From Phenylobacterium immobile (ATCC 35973) (lineage in GTDB: Bacteria; Pseudomonadota; Alphaproteobacteria; Caulobacterales; Caulobacteraceae): 64,000 bases of DNA. The position numbers were made by a program, and so were the translations under genes. Below, piece by piece: positions 29,216 through 39,827 of this stretch. The number at the start of each line of letters is the position of its first letter. Position 1 is the stretch's first letter. The DNA lies in assembly GCF_001375595.1 (NCBI RefSeq), contig NZ_CVJQ01000001.1:1178001-1242000 (forward strand), given 5' to 3'. The notes beneath the pieces were generated by a model. It saw only the letters and a list, made by a program, of their open reading frames with translations. It made no database searches and had not been told where the DNA came from.

Positions 29216-31384
29216 CTACAGGCGGACCGACCGCAGCCGGAGCGCGTTGAGGATCACACTGACGGACGATCCCGCCATCGCCGCCGCCGCCAGTTGCGGC
29301 GAGAGCAAGAGGCCGAAGGCCGGGTAGAGCACGCCCGCGGCCACGGGCACGCAAGCGACGTTATAGATCAGCGCGAAGGCCAGGTTTTGCCGGATGTTGC
29401 GCATCACCGCCCGCGAGAGCCGCCGCGCGCGCGCCAGGCCCCGCAGGTCGCCTTGCAACAGGGTGACCCCCGCGCTCTCGATGGCGACGTCCGCGCCGGC
29501 GCCCATGGCGATCCCCACCTCGGCCGCAGCCAGGGCGGGCGCGTCGTTGACGCCGTCGCCGGCCATGGCGACATGGAGGCCCTCGGCGCGGAGTCGCTGG
29601 ACGACGGCCGCCTTGTCCGCGGGCAGGACCTCGGCCTCGACTTCCTCGATGCCGAGCCGTGCGGCCACCGTCTGGGCGGTCGTGCGGTTATCGCCGGTGA
29701 GCATCACCAACCGCACGCCGTCGGCCGCGAGCGCTTTCACCGCTTCGGCGGTGGTCGCCTTCAGGGGATCGGTGATGGCAAGCAGTCCAGCCAGGCTCTG
29801 GTCCGCCGCGACGAAAACAACCGTAGCTCCGGTGGCGCGCAGGCCTTCAGCCTCATGCTCCATGGCGCGGGTATCGACCTGCTGGTCCACCATGAGCGGC
29901 GCGCCGCCCAGGGCCACCCGCCGGCCATCGACCCTACCGAGAACGCCCATGCCGACCGGCGAGTCGAAGTCATCGGCTTGCGAGAGCGTCAGGCCGCGGA
30001 GATTGGCGGCGCGAACGATCGCGTCGGCCAGCGGATGTTCACTGCCGCGTTCCAGGCTGGCGGCGAGCTGGAGGAGCGCGGCTTCATTGACGCCGGGCGC
30101 GGGGATGATCGCGGTGACGGCGGGGCGGCCCTCGGTCAAGGTCCCGGTCTTGTCGATCACCAAGGTGTCGATCCGCTCGAGGCGCTCGAGCGCCTCGGCG
30201 CTGCGGATCAAGACGCCCGCCTGGGCGCCGCGTCCGACCCCAACCATGATCGACATCGGCGTCGCGAGACCGAGCGCGCAAGGGCAGGCGACGATCAGCA
30301 CAGACACGGCGACCGCCACGGCATAGGCCAGGCGCGGTTCGGGTCCGACGAAAGCCCAGCTCAGGAAGGCGGCGAGAGCGACGAGAATGACGGCGGGGGC
30401 GAACCAGGCGGAGACCGTATCCGCCAAGCGCTGAATAGGCGGACGGCTGCGTTGGGCCTCGGCCACCATCTGGACGATGCGGGCGAGCAGAGTCTCGCTG
30501 CCGACGCGATCCGCGCGCATGACGAACGAGCCGGTCCTGTTCAGCGAGCCGGCGACAACCTTGCCGCCCGGCGCCTTGGTCACCGGCATGGATTCGCCCG
30601 TGACCAGGCTTTCGTCGAGAGACGCGCGGCCTTCAATAATCTCGCCATCCACGGGTGTCTTTTCGCCTGGGCGGACACGCAAGCGATCGCCGACCTGAAC
30701 GAGGTCCAGGGTGACCTGCTCATCGGATCCGTCGTCCTTGAGCCGGAGCGCCATCTTCGGCGCAAGATCCAGCAGCGCCCTGATGGCGTACGACGTTCGT
30801 TCACGCGCTCGCAGTTCCAGGACCTGCCCCAAAAGCGCGAGCACCGTGATGACGGCGGCGGCCTCGAAATAGACCGCGACCGAGCCGTCGCCCTGATGGA
30901 AGGCGGGAGGGAAGAGGCCCGGCGCCAGGGTGGCGATCACGCTATCGGCCCAGGCGATCCCTACGCCCAAGGCGATGAGGGTGAACATGTTGAGGCTGCG
31001 GTTCCGCAGGGATTCCCAGGCCCTGACGAAGAAGGGCCAACCGGCCCACAGGACGACCGGCGTGGCGAGCGCCATTTGAATCCAGCCCGAAAGCTTGGGC
31101 GGACCGCCGTGGCCCATCATGTGGCCGCCCATTTCAAGCGCGAACACCGGCGCGGCGAAGGCCAAGCCGCCCCAGAAGCGCCGAGTCATGTCCTTCAGTT
31201 CGCCGCTCGGCCCCGCATCCTGCAGCGGGGTCACCGGCTCCAGCGCCATGCCGCAGATCGGGCACGCGCCAGGTGCAGGGCGCCAAACCTGCGGATGCAT
31301 GGGACAGAGGTAGCCGGTCCCCGCGCCGCGCGGTTCGGTCCTACCGGTGGTGTTCGCCGCGCCTTGTGCGGGTTGCGCGTCCAT
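29216..31384 (-). CDS. copA: Copper-exporting P1B-type ATPase
   Basis: 722 residues. N-terminal heavy-metal-binding domain (CPMHP...[13 protein letters not shown], residues about 27-51) rather than a classical HMA domain. The ATPase core has [16 protein letters not shown] in [11 protein letters not shown] (transmembrane metal site), DKTGTLTEG (phosphorylated Asp), the HP locus [17 protein letters not shown] and [11 protein letters not shown]. Cu(+) signatures in the last helices are N-x6-YN-x4-P ([14 protein letters not shown]) and M-x2-SS-x2-V (MAGSSVSV), supporting Cu(+) or Ag(+) export. The PNPOx-fold gene lies 12 bases upstream and likely shares its transcript. Confidence 0.92.
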   Translation of the reverse strand: MDAQPAQGAANTTGRTEPRGAGTGYLCPMHPQVWRPAPGACPICGMALEPVTPLQDAGPSGELKDMTRRFWGGLAFAAPVFALEMGGHMMGHGGPPKLSGWIQMALATPVVLWAGWPFFVRAWESLRNRSLNMFTLIALGVGIAWADSVIATLAPGLFPPAFHQGDGSVAVYFEAAAVITVLALLGQVLELRARERTSYAIRALLDLAPKMALRLKDDGSDEQVTLDLVQVGDRLRVRPGEKTPVDGEIIEGRASLDESLVTGESMPVTKAPGGKVVAGSLNRTGSFVMRADRVGSETLLARIVQMVAEAQRSRPPIQRLADTVSAWFAPAVILVALAAFLSWAFVGPEPRLAYAVAVAVSVLIVACPCALGLATPMSIMVGVGRGAQAGVLIRSAEALERLERIDTLVIDKTGTLTEGRPAVTAIIPAPGVNEAALLQLAASLERGSEHPLADAIVRAANLRGLTLSQADDFDSPVGMGVLGRVDGRRVALGGAPLMVDQQVDTRAMEHEAEGLRATGATVVFVAADQSLAGLLAITDPLKATTAEAVKALAADGVRLVMLTGDNRTTAQTVAARLGIEEVEAEVLPADKAAVVQRLRAEGLHVAMAGDGVNDAPALAAAEVGIAMGAGADVAIESAGVTLLQGDLRGLARARRLSRAVMRNIRQNLAFALIYNVACVPVAAGVLYPAFGLLLSPQLAAAAMAGSSVSVILNALRLRSVRL

Positions 31385-31396
31385 GGTTGCGCCCTG

Positions 31397-31864
31397 TCAA
31401 ATTTCGTCCGGACCGCAGAGCGCCAGGTCTGCGTGGCCAAACCCTTTGCCATAGTCGAGGACGGAAATGACGGTCGGCGTCACCCGGAATAGGGCGATAT
31501 CGGCCAGCGCCGGCATCGGCAGGCCCATTGCGGCGTGTTCGGGATATCGCGCCATGATCAGGGGCAGCACCTTCGCCGCCTCGGCGGCGTCAGTGATGCG
31601 GTCCGCCCTTGCCGCCATGGAAAGGCCCGTGATCTGCATCACCATCGGCTTGTCCTCGTCGATGGTCAGCGAGACCCGGTTGTCTCGCGCCAGGTTCGCC
31701 GCCTTCTGACTGTCAGGCGCGCAAAGGAAGTAGAGCCTCAAGCCGTCGTGCGCGTAACCGACCGTCGTGACCTGCGGCCAGCCGTCAGGGCGCAGGGTCG
31801 CCAGCGACATGACGCGGTGCTGGTCGAGCAGTTCGAGAACTTTCAGTCTGTTCGCAAGATCCAT
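31397..31864 (-). CDS. Pyridoxamine 5'-phosphate oxidase-fold (flavin-binding) protein
   Basis: 155 residues with the split-barrel FMN-binding fold: HRVMSLATLRPDGWPQVTTVGYAHDGLRLYFLC near the N-terminus, then QKAANLARDNRVSLTIDED, and a C-terminal strand region FRVTPTVISVLDYGKGFGHAD. Small members of this group bind FMN, F420 or heme and are often stress-linked; the actual cofactor is not evident. Located 12 bases upstream of the copper ATPase gene and probably co-transcribed. Confidence 0.85.
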   Translation of the reverse strand: MDLANRLKVLELLDQHRVMSLATLRPDGWPQVTTVGYAHDGLRLYFLCAPDSQKAANLARDNRVSLTIDEDKPMVMQITGLSMAARADRITDAAEAAKVLPLIMARYPEHAAMGLPMPALADIALFRVTPTVISVLDYGKGFGHADLALCGPDEI

Positions 31865-31997
31865 GCCGCTGTCCCTCTCTCGCGGAACAAGACGCGACCT
31901 GGCGCAAGGGAGCCTTGACCGCGCTCAAAGTCCGTCAGCCGCGCAAGGCTCAAGGCCGCAGCGCCGCCTCGGGCGGCGACGACGGTCCATCACCCGA

Positions 31998-34907
31998 TCA
32001 CGGATGAACCTTGAAAAAGCTCCGACCAAAGTTCGCGCCGGCCTTCGTGCGGAACGTGCGGCGACGGTCCAAAACCTCGGAATAGACGTCAAGATACCGG
32101 TCCGCCATCTCACGCGTGCCGTAGGTTGTTCCGGTCGTCTGCTGCCAACGCTCAACGGCGAGGGACTTTTCGAGTCTCTGTGAACTGCTCGCTCTCAAAT
32201 CTAGCAAGAGCTTGTACAGCGCTTCGGCCGTTGGGTTGTTGAACAGCCACCCGGCTCCGCTTTCTGAAATACGTCCGCCGACAGCGCCGATGTCGTAGCC
32301 CACCACCGGGAGGCCGCTCGCCCACAGTTCAGTCAGCGTGTGGCAATAGGTTTCCGGCCATATAGAGAATATTCCGCCGACATGAGGTTGGATATTCGTC
32401 AGAATGTCAGGAAGATCCTCTCGGAGATAGACACCGTGTTTTATGACCGCCGCGTCCGATAAGGATTTACCCGGCTTTCCGATGATGTGGAATTCTATCA
32501 GGTTGTCGACATCCAAAGCCTTGACGGCCGCGATGAGTTTCCCGCCCTTTGCGTCATTGATGTTCCCGGGCACGGCGACACGGATCGGGCCTTCGATTTC
32601 GCCCTCGGGCCGAACAGCTGGCCGCATCTCAGGGAAGTCCCGACCGTGCTGGATGACATAGCGAGGCACGTCCAGCAGAGACGGGTAAGCGAGATCAAAC
32701 ACGGGATACACATCCGCGAGTGTCGTTACAAAGGCGTCAACCTTCGACAGGCTAGTGGCTACGATCCTCCGCCAATTGTGCACCCATTGGTGTTTCAGAT
32801 TAGGCACGGTGGCTAAGTCCCAAAGAGAAGGTAAGCAATAGCCTTCTCCGGATGTGCAGACGCCTCCACAATAAATGCCGTTATTATCGAGAAGCTTAAC
32901 AGTTGGGCAAACGAGATAATAATCATGGAGGGATGTGACGACTGGTATGTCTAGATTCTTAGATATATCGATCAGACCAAGGCTGTGCCACGCGATGTGA
33001 CGAATGTGCACGAGTTCAATCGCGTAGATGGACAGCCATTCGGCGATGACGTCGTCATATTCGCTCGACCTGTGTGTCGTCACAGCCACCGGCGCAGATA
33101 AGGCATGTTTGGCGACGGGTATCAGTACGCCATCCTGAAGACGCGAAAGGACCATGTCTCCGTCCGTGCAGGTCAGGAGGAAGGGATCGCAATCTCCCTG
33201 CAGGGCGCTCATCAGATCGAGATTCGTTTGTGGGGTGCCACCGATCGGCGAACTGATGACGAACATGATGCGCGGCGCAGGTTTTGCGGCGCGGGACATG
33301 GCTGTTGCGATGGCCGAACGGACGCGGGCCTTTGCCGTGAGAAACGGGACACTAGACGCAAGGGGCGCGACGAGGCGCTGGTACTCAGGGTAGCGCGTCT
33401 CGATCACACGGCGTCCTTGTGCGAGGAGGGCGGGCTTGCGATCGCCAAAACTGGCGCCGCGCCTGTGAAACACGATCGTCCGATCGTCGACGACCTGACG
33501 CCAGCCCAGATAGCTGGCGCGCATGGACCAGTCGTTTTCTTCACCATAGCCGACAGGAAACGCGTCTTCGTCGAACAGGCCGACGGTCTCGAGAGCGTCG
33601 CGACGGACGTAGACGCAAAAGCCATGCGCCGTTGGAGACGCGAAATGCTGGTGAGCCGACGACTGAGTGACCAGCCGGGCCAGTTCTGGCTGGGACAGGC
33701 CGTGAGGTTGTTCCGCGACGGGGAGGCTGAAGACGCCCGCATTATCGGACATGGCCGTGGCGGAAGAGACTTTTACATCCGAATAGGCGGCGAGCCGAAG
33801 GTTCTCGACCCAACGGGGGGTCACCGCGGTGTCAGAGTTGAGCAGGATCACATCGCCAGATGAGGCCAATGAGATCCCACGATTGATCGTCCCGCTGAAG
33901 CCGATGTTCTGGGGGTTCTGATAGGCCGAAAAGCCGGGGCGGGCTGTGTAATCGCTGAGGACAGCCTCTACTCCGAGGTCGGTGCTCGCATCATCGATGA
34001 TGATGACGGATGCGCCAGCGTAGGTCGTGTGTTCCACAATTGACTGCAAGCAGGCGCGCAATTCGTCCGGCGCGTTGAAGACCGGGATGATGATCGTCAC
34101 GTCACGGGGGGCGAAGCGCTGCAATTTCGCCGATAGCGCCGCCTTGGGCGCGGGATTGTGCGCGAGCAAGCCGGTGAGCGGAAGCTTTCCCAGGCTGCCG
34201 TCAATCGTACGCGCCTCCAGTACGGCGCTGGTGGCTTCGGCGCTCATCGAAAAGGGGATGCTGGTGATGAAACCAAAGCCCCTATGACCTGAGCGGCTGA
34301 TGTCGGGGCGCGTCTGGCTGGCGGAGATTCTGCTGTGCAGAACGCCATCGACGAAGAGTTCGACGACAGGCGGGGAGGACACGCCATCATGCCGCGCCCA
34401 TCCCGTTATCCGCTGCGGCGTGGCGGTCTCAAGCACCCCCAGCACAGTCTTGCCGACTCGGCTGCGCGGTGGCCGGTCGGCTTGCGCGCCTTTCGGCGGC
34501 TTGGCGTCGCTCGCGGCCTGCTCAACCGTGTCGCGATAGACGATCGCAAGGCGCCGCGCCTTCTGAAGCGGGAGGCCGGTGCGGCTTTGCCTCACCTCAA
34601 TATCTTCGACGCTAATATCACTAGAGGCGCCTGAAACCGTGAAAGCATATCCAGCTGTGCGGATTTCCGAGCGTACTTTTCGCTGGATATTGGCGAGGGT
34701 TGAGGCAAATTTCTTGCCACTTAGATAGAGATCGACTTCACAAATCTCAGATAAATCATCCAATGCCCAGCCGGAGACACGTAAATCTCCTTTCGTCCAC
34801 TCAAGGGTGTCGACCCAGCCTGAGACCTCAGGGGATGCATTGCTGTCTGCGATGGGGCGGAGCTCAGATTTTCCGGCCTGGCTCAAGTGCGTTTCCTTGT
34901 CAGCCAA
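31998..34907 (-). CDS. Large bifunctional glycosyltransferase (GW modules + GT2 + GT4)
   Basis: 969 residues. Two accessory modules with an SGWA.D core (about 38-95: LRVSGWALDD; 152-247: ITGWARHDG...VVELFVDGVL) precede a GT2 domain at about 268-500 (VTIIIPVFNAPDELRACLQSI, IIDDASTD, NIGFSGTINRG, nucleotide-sugar-binding NSD in LLNSDTAVTP, and EENDW). A GT-B, GT4-like domain follows at about 545-950 (SPIGGTPQTNLDLMSAL, SLHDYYLVCP, PETYCHTLTELWASGLPVVGYDIGAVGGRI). It likely adds two sugars in a row during polysaccharide or glycoprotein assembly. It stands first in the glycan cluster, divergent from the next transferase across about 290 bases. Codon use of the C-terminal part is more A+T-rich than neighbours, hinting at transfer. 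Confidence 0.85.
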   Translation of the reverse strand: MADKETHLSQAGKSELRPIADSNASPEVSGWVDTLEWTKGDLRVSGWALDDLSEICEVDLYLSGKKFASTLANIQRKVRSEIRTAGYAFTVSGASSDISVEDIEVRQSRTGLPLQKARRLAIVYRDTVEQAASDAKPPKGAQADRPPRSRVGKTVLGVLETATPQRITGWARHDGVSSPPVVELFVDGVLHSRISASQTRPDISRSGHRGFGFITSIPFSMSAEATSAVLEARTIDGSLGKLPLTGLLAHNPAPKAALSAKLQRFAPRDVTIIIPVFNAPDELRACLQSIVEHTTYAGASVIIIDDASTDLGVEAVLSDYTARPGFSAYQNPQNIGFSGTINRGISLASSGDVILLNSDTAVTPRWVENLRLAAYSDVKVSSATAMSDNAGVFSLPVAEQPHGLSQPELARLVTQSSAHQHFASPTAHGFCVYVRRDALETVGLFDEDAFPVGYGEENDWSMRASYLGWRQVVDDRTIVFHRRGASFGDRKPALLAQGRRVIETRYPEYQRLVAPLASSVPFLTAKARVRSAIATAMSRAAKPAPRIMFVISSPIGGTPQTNLDLMSALQGDCDPFLLTCTDGDMVLSRLQDGVLIPVAKHALSAPVAVTTHRSSEYDDVIAEWLSIYAIELVHIRHIAWHSLGLIDISKNLDIPVVTSLHDYYLVCPTVKLLDNNGIYCGGVCTSGEGYCLPSLWDLATVPNLKHQWVHNWRRIVATSLSKVDAFVTTLADVYPVFDLAYPSLLDVPRYVIQHGRDFPEMRPAVRPEGEIEGPIRVAVPGNINDAKGGKLIAAVKALDVDNLIEFHIIGKPGKSLSDAAVIKHGVYLREDLPDILTNIQPHVGGIFSIWPETYCHTLTELWASGLPVVGYDIGAVGGRISESGAGWLFNNPTAEALYKLLLDLRASSSQRLEKSLAVERWQQTTGTTYGTREMADRYLDVYSEVLDRRRTFRTKAGANFGRSFFKVHP

Positions 34908-35199
34908 GAGGCGCCTCAGGATTCAAGCGCAGAGCCGAGGAGCGATCACTGGGACCGCTTCGCCGCGAGAACGGCCTGCATAGCTCAAGCTTTGTGAGAA
35001 GCGCCAGCCGCTGTCCAGCGGCTATTCGTCGGATAGCCTCCTGGTCTTGGCGAACGCCGGTTCACCGTCCGCAACGACGCAGCGCCGACTTAAGCGTCGC
35101 CCTCGAAAACAGCCCTTCCTTTGGCTAACGGTTGTAACGTATGTGGCTTTCAACCGGTCGCGGTGGGCGGGTTCACCGGGTCGCGTGATCGAGGCGGTT

Positions 35200-37722
35200 A
35201 TGCGGGGGCGCGTAGAGGCGATCGAGGGCGGCGCGCTCCGTGGTTGGGCGTGGGATCCTGCTCGGCCCACCGAGAGGCTACGTGTGCGCGTGCGCGTCGC
35301 CGACGCAGTTATTGGTGAAGCCATTGCTGAGGCGCCGCGGGGGGATCTCTTGCGAGCCGGCATCGGCGACGGCGGTCATGGCTTTCGCCTCGCCCTGCCT
35401 TCACAGATTCAGGACGGCGGCCTTCAGGCCTTCCTGCTTGAAGCGAAGACGGCCGATGGCGGTTTCGCCCACGTGCATCGGGCTCGCCTGGTCGCCCCGG
35501 CCTTGGCTGCGCCGACGGAGATCGCGACCCCGGAGACCGCCGCAACCTTGAGGCGGGCTATGCCGCCCGTTGCGGCGCCCCTGATTGACCCAGCGCTGGT
35601 CCGGGGACTGTCGATTGAGGTGGGCGACCAGGGCGTTTTCGCGGAGGTGATCGCGCCCGCGGCTGAGCTGGGCCTGCTGGTGTATGAGCGCGACACTCTG
35701 CTCGGCGCCGCCACGCTCCGCGCCTCGAACGCCGTTGAGGATGAGGCCGGCGCCTATCGCCTCCAATTCCATTTCGACTTGCCGCTTCAGTCCCGCGACG
35801 GCGGCTTCCACGCCTTCAACCTGCGCATGCCTGGGTCGGACCGGGTCATCCTCGATGCGATCCCCATCGCTCTGCCGGCCGGGCGCGCAAAGCTGGCGAA
35901 GGCGCCGCCAGCACGGCCGCAATATCTCATGCAGCCAGAGGCGCTAGCGCGTCTTTCCTCCGGTCCTTGGGAGCCACTGGCCGGTCGAAACCTAAGTCCA
36001 GCTCCCCGCGAACGATACATAGAAGCGCTTAGGGCCGAAAGCCGATGGTTCGAAGCGCACCAGGACCATTGGAACGTGACGGTCGGGCTTGTCCTAACGC
36101 CTGCCGTGGAGCACGACGCCGGCTGGACGGACAGTGAGCGCATGTGGGCGTTGCAGACACGGCCCGGCGCCGTGGTCCTGGCGCTGGGCGCTTCCGCAGC
36201 GACGCTTGATCCCGGTTCCGAGGCTATCGCCGTCTCCGCCTCAGACGACCTCAGATCGCGCTTGGCGAGCCTGGACTGGTGCGTGTTCGGCGCGGCTGGC
36301 GACCTGTTGCATCCCTCAGTCAGCGCCACTCTGATCCAGGGCGGACGGACAGCCGACTGCGTGGTGTGGAGCTTGCTGGTCGCTTCCGGGGACGTCGCGG
36401 GCGAGGCCGATCTTCATCGCCGGCCCGAGATCGACCCGCATACGCTGCGGCATAATCCGTCCATCGACACCACGTTCGCGGTTCGGGCGTCCTGTCTCGC
36501 GGACTGTCCGGATCTTGTGCTCGAAGCGTTGCTGCACGGTCACATCCATCCCCTGCTGTTCTGGTTGTCGACCCGGCCCGGCCTGCGCTGGCAGACCCGC
36601 CTCGAAGCCCACACCGGCCGCCTTCGCGCGCCCGACGCAGGTCCCCGTTTCGAGCGAACGGGGCGCCCGGCGCCGATCGAGGTTTACGCGGCGATGGAGA
36701 GCTCAGTGACTGAGGCCTTCGATCTTCGCGAGTCGACCGCTCATTTCCCGACGCCCTTCGTTCTCGTGCCGAAAGCTCGCGCCGGGCTCACCAGCGTCGT
36801 CATCGGCGGCCTCGGCGTCGAGACGACAACGGTTCTGAAGTGTCTCCATAATCTGTCGCGCCAGCGGGTCACGGGACTGATCGAACCGGTTCTGGTGTGC
36901 GAAGGCGAAGATGCGGCGCCTGAGATCGTCGCGCTCGCGCGCAGACTGTTTGTGGGGGTCGAGGTGCGAACGGCGGTGGTCGCGCGCGGCGCCTACGGAC
37001 GCAGCCGGGTGTGGAATGCGGGGGCGGCCCAGTCGACTGGCGAGGTGCTGGTGTTCATGAACCCTGCCGTGCGCCTGCGCGATGGTGTGGCCCTGGAGCA
37101 GTTCGGCGCGTGGGCGCTGCGCCCCGACATCGCGACAGTCGGCTGTGGGATCCATGCGAGCGGCGGCGGATCGTCGGTCTATGGCTACTCGGGCGCCGCC
37201 CCGGCGGATAGCGGTCCAGTTCTACAGGGGCAGCAGGATCAGAAATTCGCCGCGAGCCTGCGGCAGTGCCTCGGCAATGTGGGCGATCTTTTCGCCGTCT
37301 CTCGGGAGACGTGGCTGGGCATGGGGGGCATGGACGCCGAGCGGTTCGCCCATAGCCAGGGCGACGTGGAGTTCATGCTGCGGGCGCGGCGGCGGGGATT
37401 GATCCATCTTTATCTTGGGCAGTTGTCCGCAGAGATCGATGGGGCCGGTGTCGTCCACAGTGAAAACCTGTTCGAGATCGCCGAACTGCGGCGCCTCTAT
37501 CCAGAGGCGACGCAGGAGTCGCAATACGACCTACGCACCGACCCTGTCGGCGTTCGCGCTTTGGAGGAATCGTTCGGTGACTCCGCTGAACTCAGTCCGC
37601 TTGAAGTGGCCGCCGCCAGCAGGATCGGCGCGGCCGAGGACTCGCGCCGTGAGCTGATCGCCCAGATCGCACGGGCGCTGAAGAGCAAGAACGACCTTGA
37701 GGCGGCCGTCGTGCGACCGTGA
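35200..37722 (+). CDS. Multi-domain GT2-like glycosyltransferase with N-terminal GW module
   Basis: 840 residues from ATG 35200, preceded by GAGG with 5-base spacing; an open frame to 35047 is possible but begins outside the recognisable module. Residues 1-75 form an accessory module (GALRGWAWDPARPTERL ... GDGGHGFRLALP) closely like the C-terminal module of the 45762-48515 protein. A second, weaker copy spans about 130-220. The C-terminal 300 residues have a GT2 fold pattern (TSVVIGGLGVETTTVLKCL, GRSRVWNAGAAQSTGEVLVF), but the usual N-x-D metal site reads MNPAV, so catalysis is doubtful. Its stop overlaps the next start (GTGA), forming a three-gene plus-strand unit. Confidence 0.75.
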   Translation: MRGRVEAIEGGALRGWAWDPARPTERLRVRVRVADAVIGEAIAEAPRGDLLRAGIGDGGHGFRLALPSQIQDGGLQAFLLEAKTADGGFAHVHRARLVAPALAAPTEIATPETAATLRRAMPPVAAPLIDPALVRGLSIEVGDQGVFAEVIAPAAELGLLVYERDTLLGAATLRASNAVEDEAGAYRLQFHFDLPLQSRDGGFHAFNLRMPGSDRVILDAIPIALPAGRAKLAKAPPARPQYLMQPEALARLSSGPWEPLAGRNLSPAPRERYIEALRAESRWFEAHQDHWNVTVGLVLTPAVEHDAGWTDSERMWALQTRPGAVVLALGASAATLDPGSEAIAVSASDDLRSRLASLDWCVFGAAGDLLHPSVSATLIQGGRTADCVVWSLLVASGDVAGEADLHRRPEIDPHTLRHNPSIDTTFAVRASCLADCPDLVLEALLHGHIHPLLFWLSTRPGLRWQTRLEAHTGRLRAPDAGPRFERTGRPAPIEVYAAMESSVTEAFDLRESTAHFPTPFVLVPKARAGLTSVVIGGLGVETTTVLKCLHNLSRQRVTGLIEPVLVCEGEDAAPEIVALARRLFVGVEVRTAVVARGAYGRSRVWNAGAAQSTGEVLVFMNPAVRLRDGVALEQFGAWALRPDIATVGCGIHASGGGSSVYGYSGAAPADSGPVLQGQQDQKFAASLRQCLGNVGDLFAVSRETWLGMGGMDAERFAHSQGDVEFMLRARRRGLIHLYLGQLSAEIDGAGVVHSENLFEIAELRRLYPEATQESQYDLRTDPVGVRALEESFGDSAELSPLEVAAASRIGAAEDSRRELIAQIARALKSKNDLEAAVVRP

Positions 37723-39827
37723 CAAACCTTCCGATCCGACAAGTGAGTTGGGTGCTGGCGTCGCCGATCGAGACGCTTGGCGTAGCCGCAATCACCCTGT
37801 TGCAGCCCATGCTCTCGCCCGAGCTAGGCCATGTCCGCACGCGCCTGGTCGACCTTGCCCGCCTGTCCGCCTCGACGGTCGTTGACGATGAGCTGCTGGT
37901 CTTTCTGATCGACCGTAGCGCCGCGCGGCGCAAAGACGAGATCCGGTCTCTGATCGCCAAGGCGAAGCAGCGTGCGGTGCTTGTGCGATGGCAGGGGGTC
38001 GGATTGGCCGCGCTCGCGGGATGGACGTCCGACCTGGATCTGGAGGTGGCGACGATCGCAGACCCCTGGGCGCCCCGCAGCGGCTGGATCGGCGGGGTGG
38101 CGGTCGAGCCCTTGCCGCTGCTCTCCTCGGGCCGCGAGATCGACGCCTTGATCCGGGAGTTTCTGCCCCTTCTGCGCCGTGATGAAGCGCCGCCCTACGA
38201 GGGCGCGCCGCCCATCATCTGCCTCGCCAATTCCGCGGAAAAGTTCGCTGAACTGGCGCCGCTTCTGATGAGGGCGTCCGCGCGCCATCGCACGCCGCTG
38301 ATTGTGGTAACGCGGGATGTCAGGATGATCCGCGAGGCTGGAGCGCCCAAACGTCGGATTGCGGCTGTCTTTAGTGAAGCCGATCCCGCCTGGCTTGATC
38401 TGCTGCCAACCGCGCGCGTGGTGGTGATCGCGGCGGATGACGATGACGCGGCGGCGGGAGTCTGGGTGCGCACCGCTGCTTACGCTGGTGCGCCAGTGGT
38501 CGCGGGGGCTGACAGTCTGAACGCCTGGGCCAGCGGCGCGATCGTCGAGGACGACTGGGAGCGAGGCTTAAGCCTCTACCTTAACGACAGCCCCTTCCGC
38601 GCGTCCGATCCCGTGAAGGCCAAAGCTCGGCTCATGGAGCAGGAAGAATTCACTGCGGTGCTGGACGCCTGGAAGCGCTTGCTGCCGGCGGCGCAACGGG
38701 CCGTCCCTGCGCGGCGTGACGTCCCGAGGCCCAGGTTGATGGTCTTTGTCGACCTGGCGCAGGACATCGATATTCTATTGCCGGTCGCCTTGGCGGTTCG
38801 CAGGGACGATCGGCTCGAGCTGCAGATCGTCGTGACCGACTGGCTCGAACGGGTTTCGCCCCGCACGTTTGAGCTGTTGAACGCTGCGGGTCTTGCCTAC
38901 GCCGTCGTCCCCCGAAAGCGAGCCCTGACGGCGACGGCGCCGTCCTTCGAGGGGGTCGACGCGTTCATCTCGGCGTCCGAAACCAACCAGCCGGCGCACC
39001 GCGCAGCCTACGCGCTCACGGTGGCGGCGCGGCGGCGTGGGGTCGCGACCTTTACGCTCCAGCACGGATTCGAGAACATCGGCCTGACCTACCGCGATGC
39101 TGTCCACGGCGACGATGTACGGTTCGCCTCCGACTATGTGTTCACCTGGGGGAAAGCTGAACGCTTGCCCAACTGGGTTCCACCGGAGACCCTCTATAGG
39201 GTCGTGCCGGCCGGCAGCCCAAAAAGCGCGACCAGGCAGGCCGTCGCCGCGGGACCGCTTCCGATCGAGCGCGAATGGGCGCGCAAGGTCGGTCTTTTCG
39301 AGAACTTGCACTGGCACCGGTATGACGAGGCGGACCGCGGCCGCTTCATCGAACGGACGGTCGAGGCGGCGGACCGGTTCACCGACACGCTTTTCATCGT
39401 CAAGCCGCACGGCGCGGGCCGTTGGCTGAACCTCAATGCAGACCGGCTTCCGGCCAGAAACAATCTGCTGCTCGTCGACAGCCTCGATCCGGCCTGGTCG
39501 GCCTTCGCCGCGCCGGTGCTCGCGCCCTTGCTTGACCTTGTCGTCACGACGCCTTCGACGGTCGCTGTCGACGCCGTTCGGGCAGGACGGCCGGTGGCGA
39601 TCTTTCGGTGTGCGAACTGGACGACGGCCTATGACCCTCTCCCGGTGCTGGAAGGGTTCGACGACTGGGACCGCTTCATTCGCGAGGGGCGCATGGACGC
39701 CGAGACCGTGACGCGGGGTGAGCTGTTCCTGCGCGGCCATAGCCTGCCGGGCGACGGCGCGCCGCGTATCGCGCGCAAGATCTACGCGATCACGTCCGCA
39801 CAGCGTCGGCGCGAGGCCGCTGCTTGA
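37719..39827 (+). CDS. GT-B-type polysaccharide glycosyl/glycerophosphotransferase-like protein
   Basis: 702 residues from GTG 37719, overlapping the previous stop by 4 bases. The C-terminal half (about 330-700) resembles CDP-glycerol glycerophosphotransferase (TagF) and capsule-synthesis GT-B proteins: a TFTLQHGFENIGLTY segment, SDYVFTWGKAERL, VKPHGAGRW and the VTTPSTVAVDAVRAGRPVAIF donor-site stretch. The N-terminal 320 residues are not recognised beyond a Rossmann-like pattern (ICLANSAEKFAELAPLL, VVVIAADDDD). Probably cytoplasmic and acting on a lipid-linked or protein acceptor. Donor identity is unknown. Its stop overlaps the next gene by TTGA. Confidence 0.7.
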   Translation: MTNLPIRQVSWVLASPIETLGVAAITLLQPMLSPELGHVRTRLVDLARLSASTVVDDELLVFLIDRSAARRKDEIRSLIAKAKQRAVLVRWQGVGLAALAGWTSDLDLEVATIADPWAPRSGWIGGVAVEPLPLLSSGREIDALIREFLPLLRRDEAPPYEGAPPIICLANSAEKFAELAPLLMRASARHRTPLIVVTRDVRMIREAGAPKRRIAAVFSEADPAWLDLLPTARVVVIAADDDDAAAGVWVRTAAYAGAPVVAGADSLNAWASGAIVEDDWERGLSLYLNDSPFRASDPVKAKARLMEQEEFTAVLDAWKRLLPAAQRAVPARRDVPRPRLMVFVDLAQDIDILLPVALAVRRDDRLELQIVVTDWLERVSPRTFELLNAAGLAYAVVPRKRALTATAPSFEGVDAFISASETNQPAHRAAYALTVAARRRGVATFTLQHGFENIGLTYRDAVHGDDVRFASDYVFTWGKAERLPNWVPPETLYRVVPAGSPKSATRQAVAAGPLPIEREWARKVGLFENLHWHRYDEADRGRFIERTVEAADRFTDTLFIVKPHGAGRWLNLNADRLPARNNLLLVDSLDPAWSAFAAPVLAPLLDLVVTTPSTVAVDAVRAGRPVAIFRCANWTTAYDPLPVLEGFDDWDRFIREGRMDAETVTRGELFLRGHSLPGDGAPRIARKIYAITSAQRRREAAA

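Noticed and set aside
29036..31492. 818-codon open frame on the plus strand opposite the copper ATPase
   Set aside because: It mirrors codon structure of the real gene in high-GC DNA, lacks recognisable domains and has low-complexity Arg/His/Gln-rich composition.
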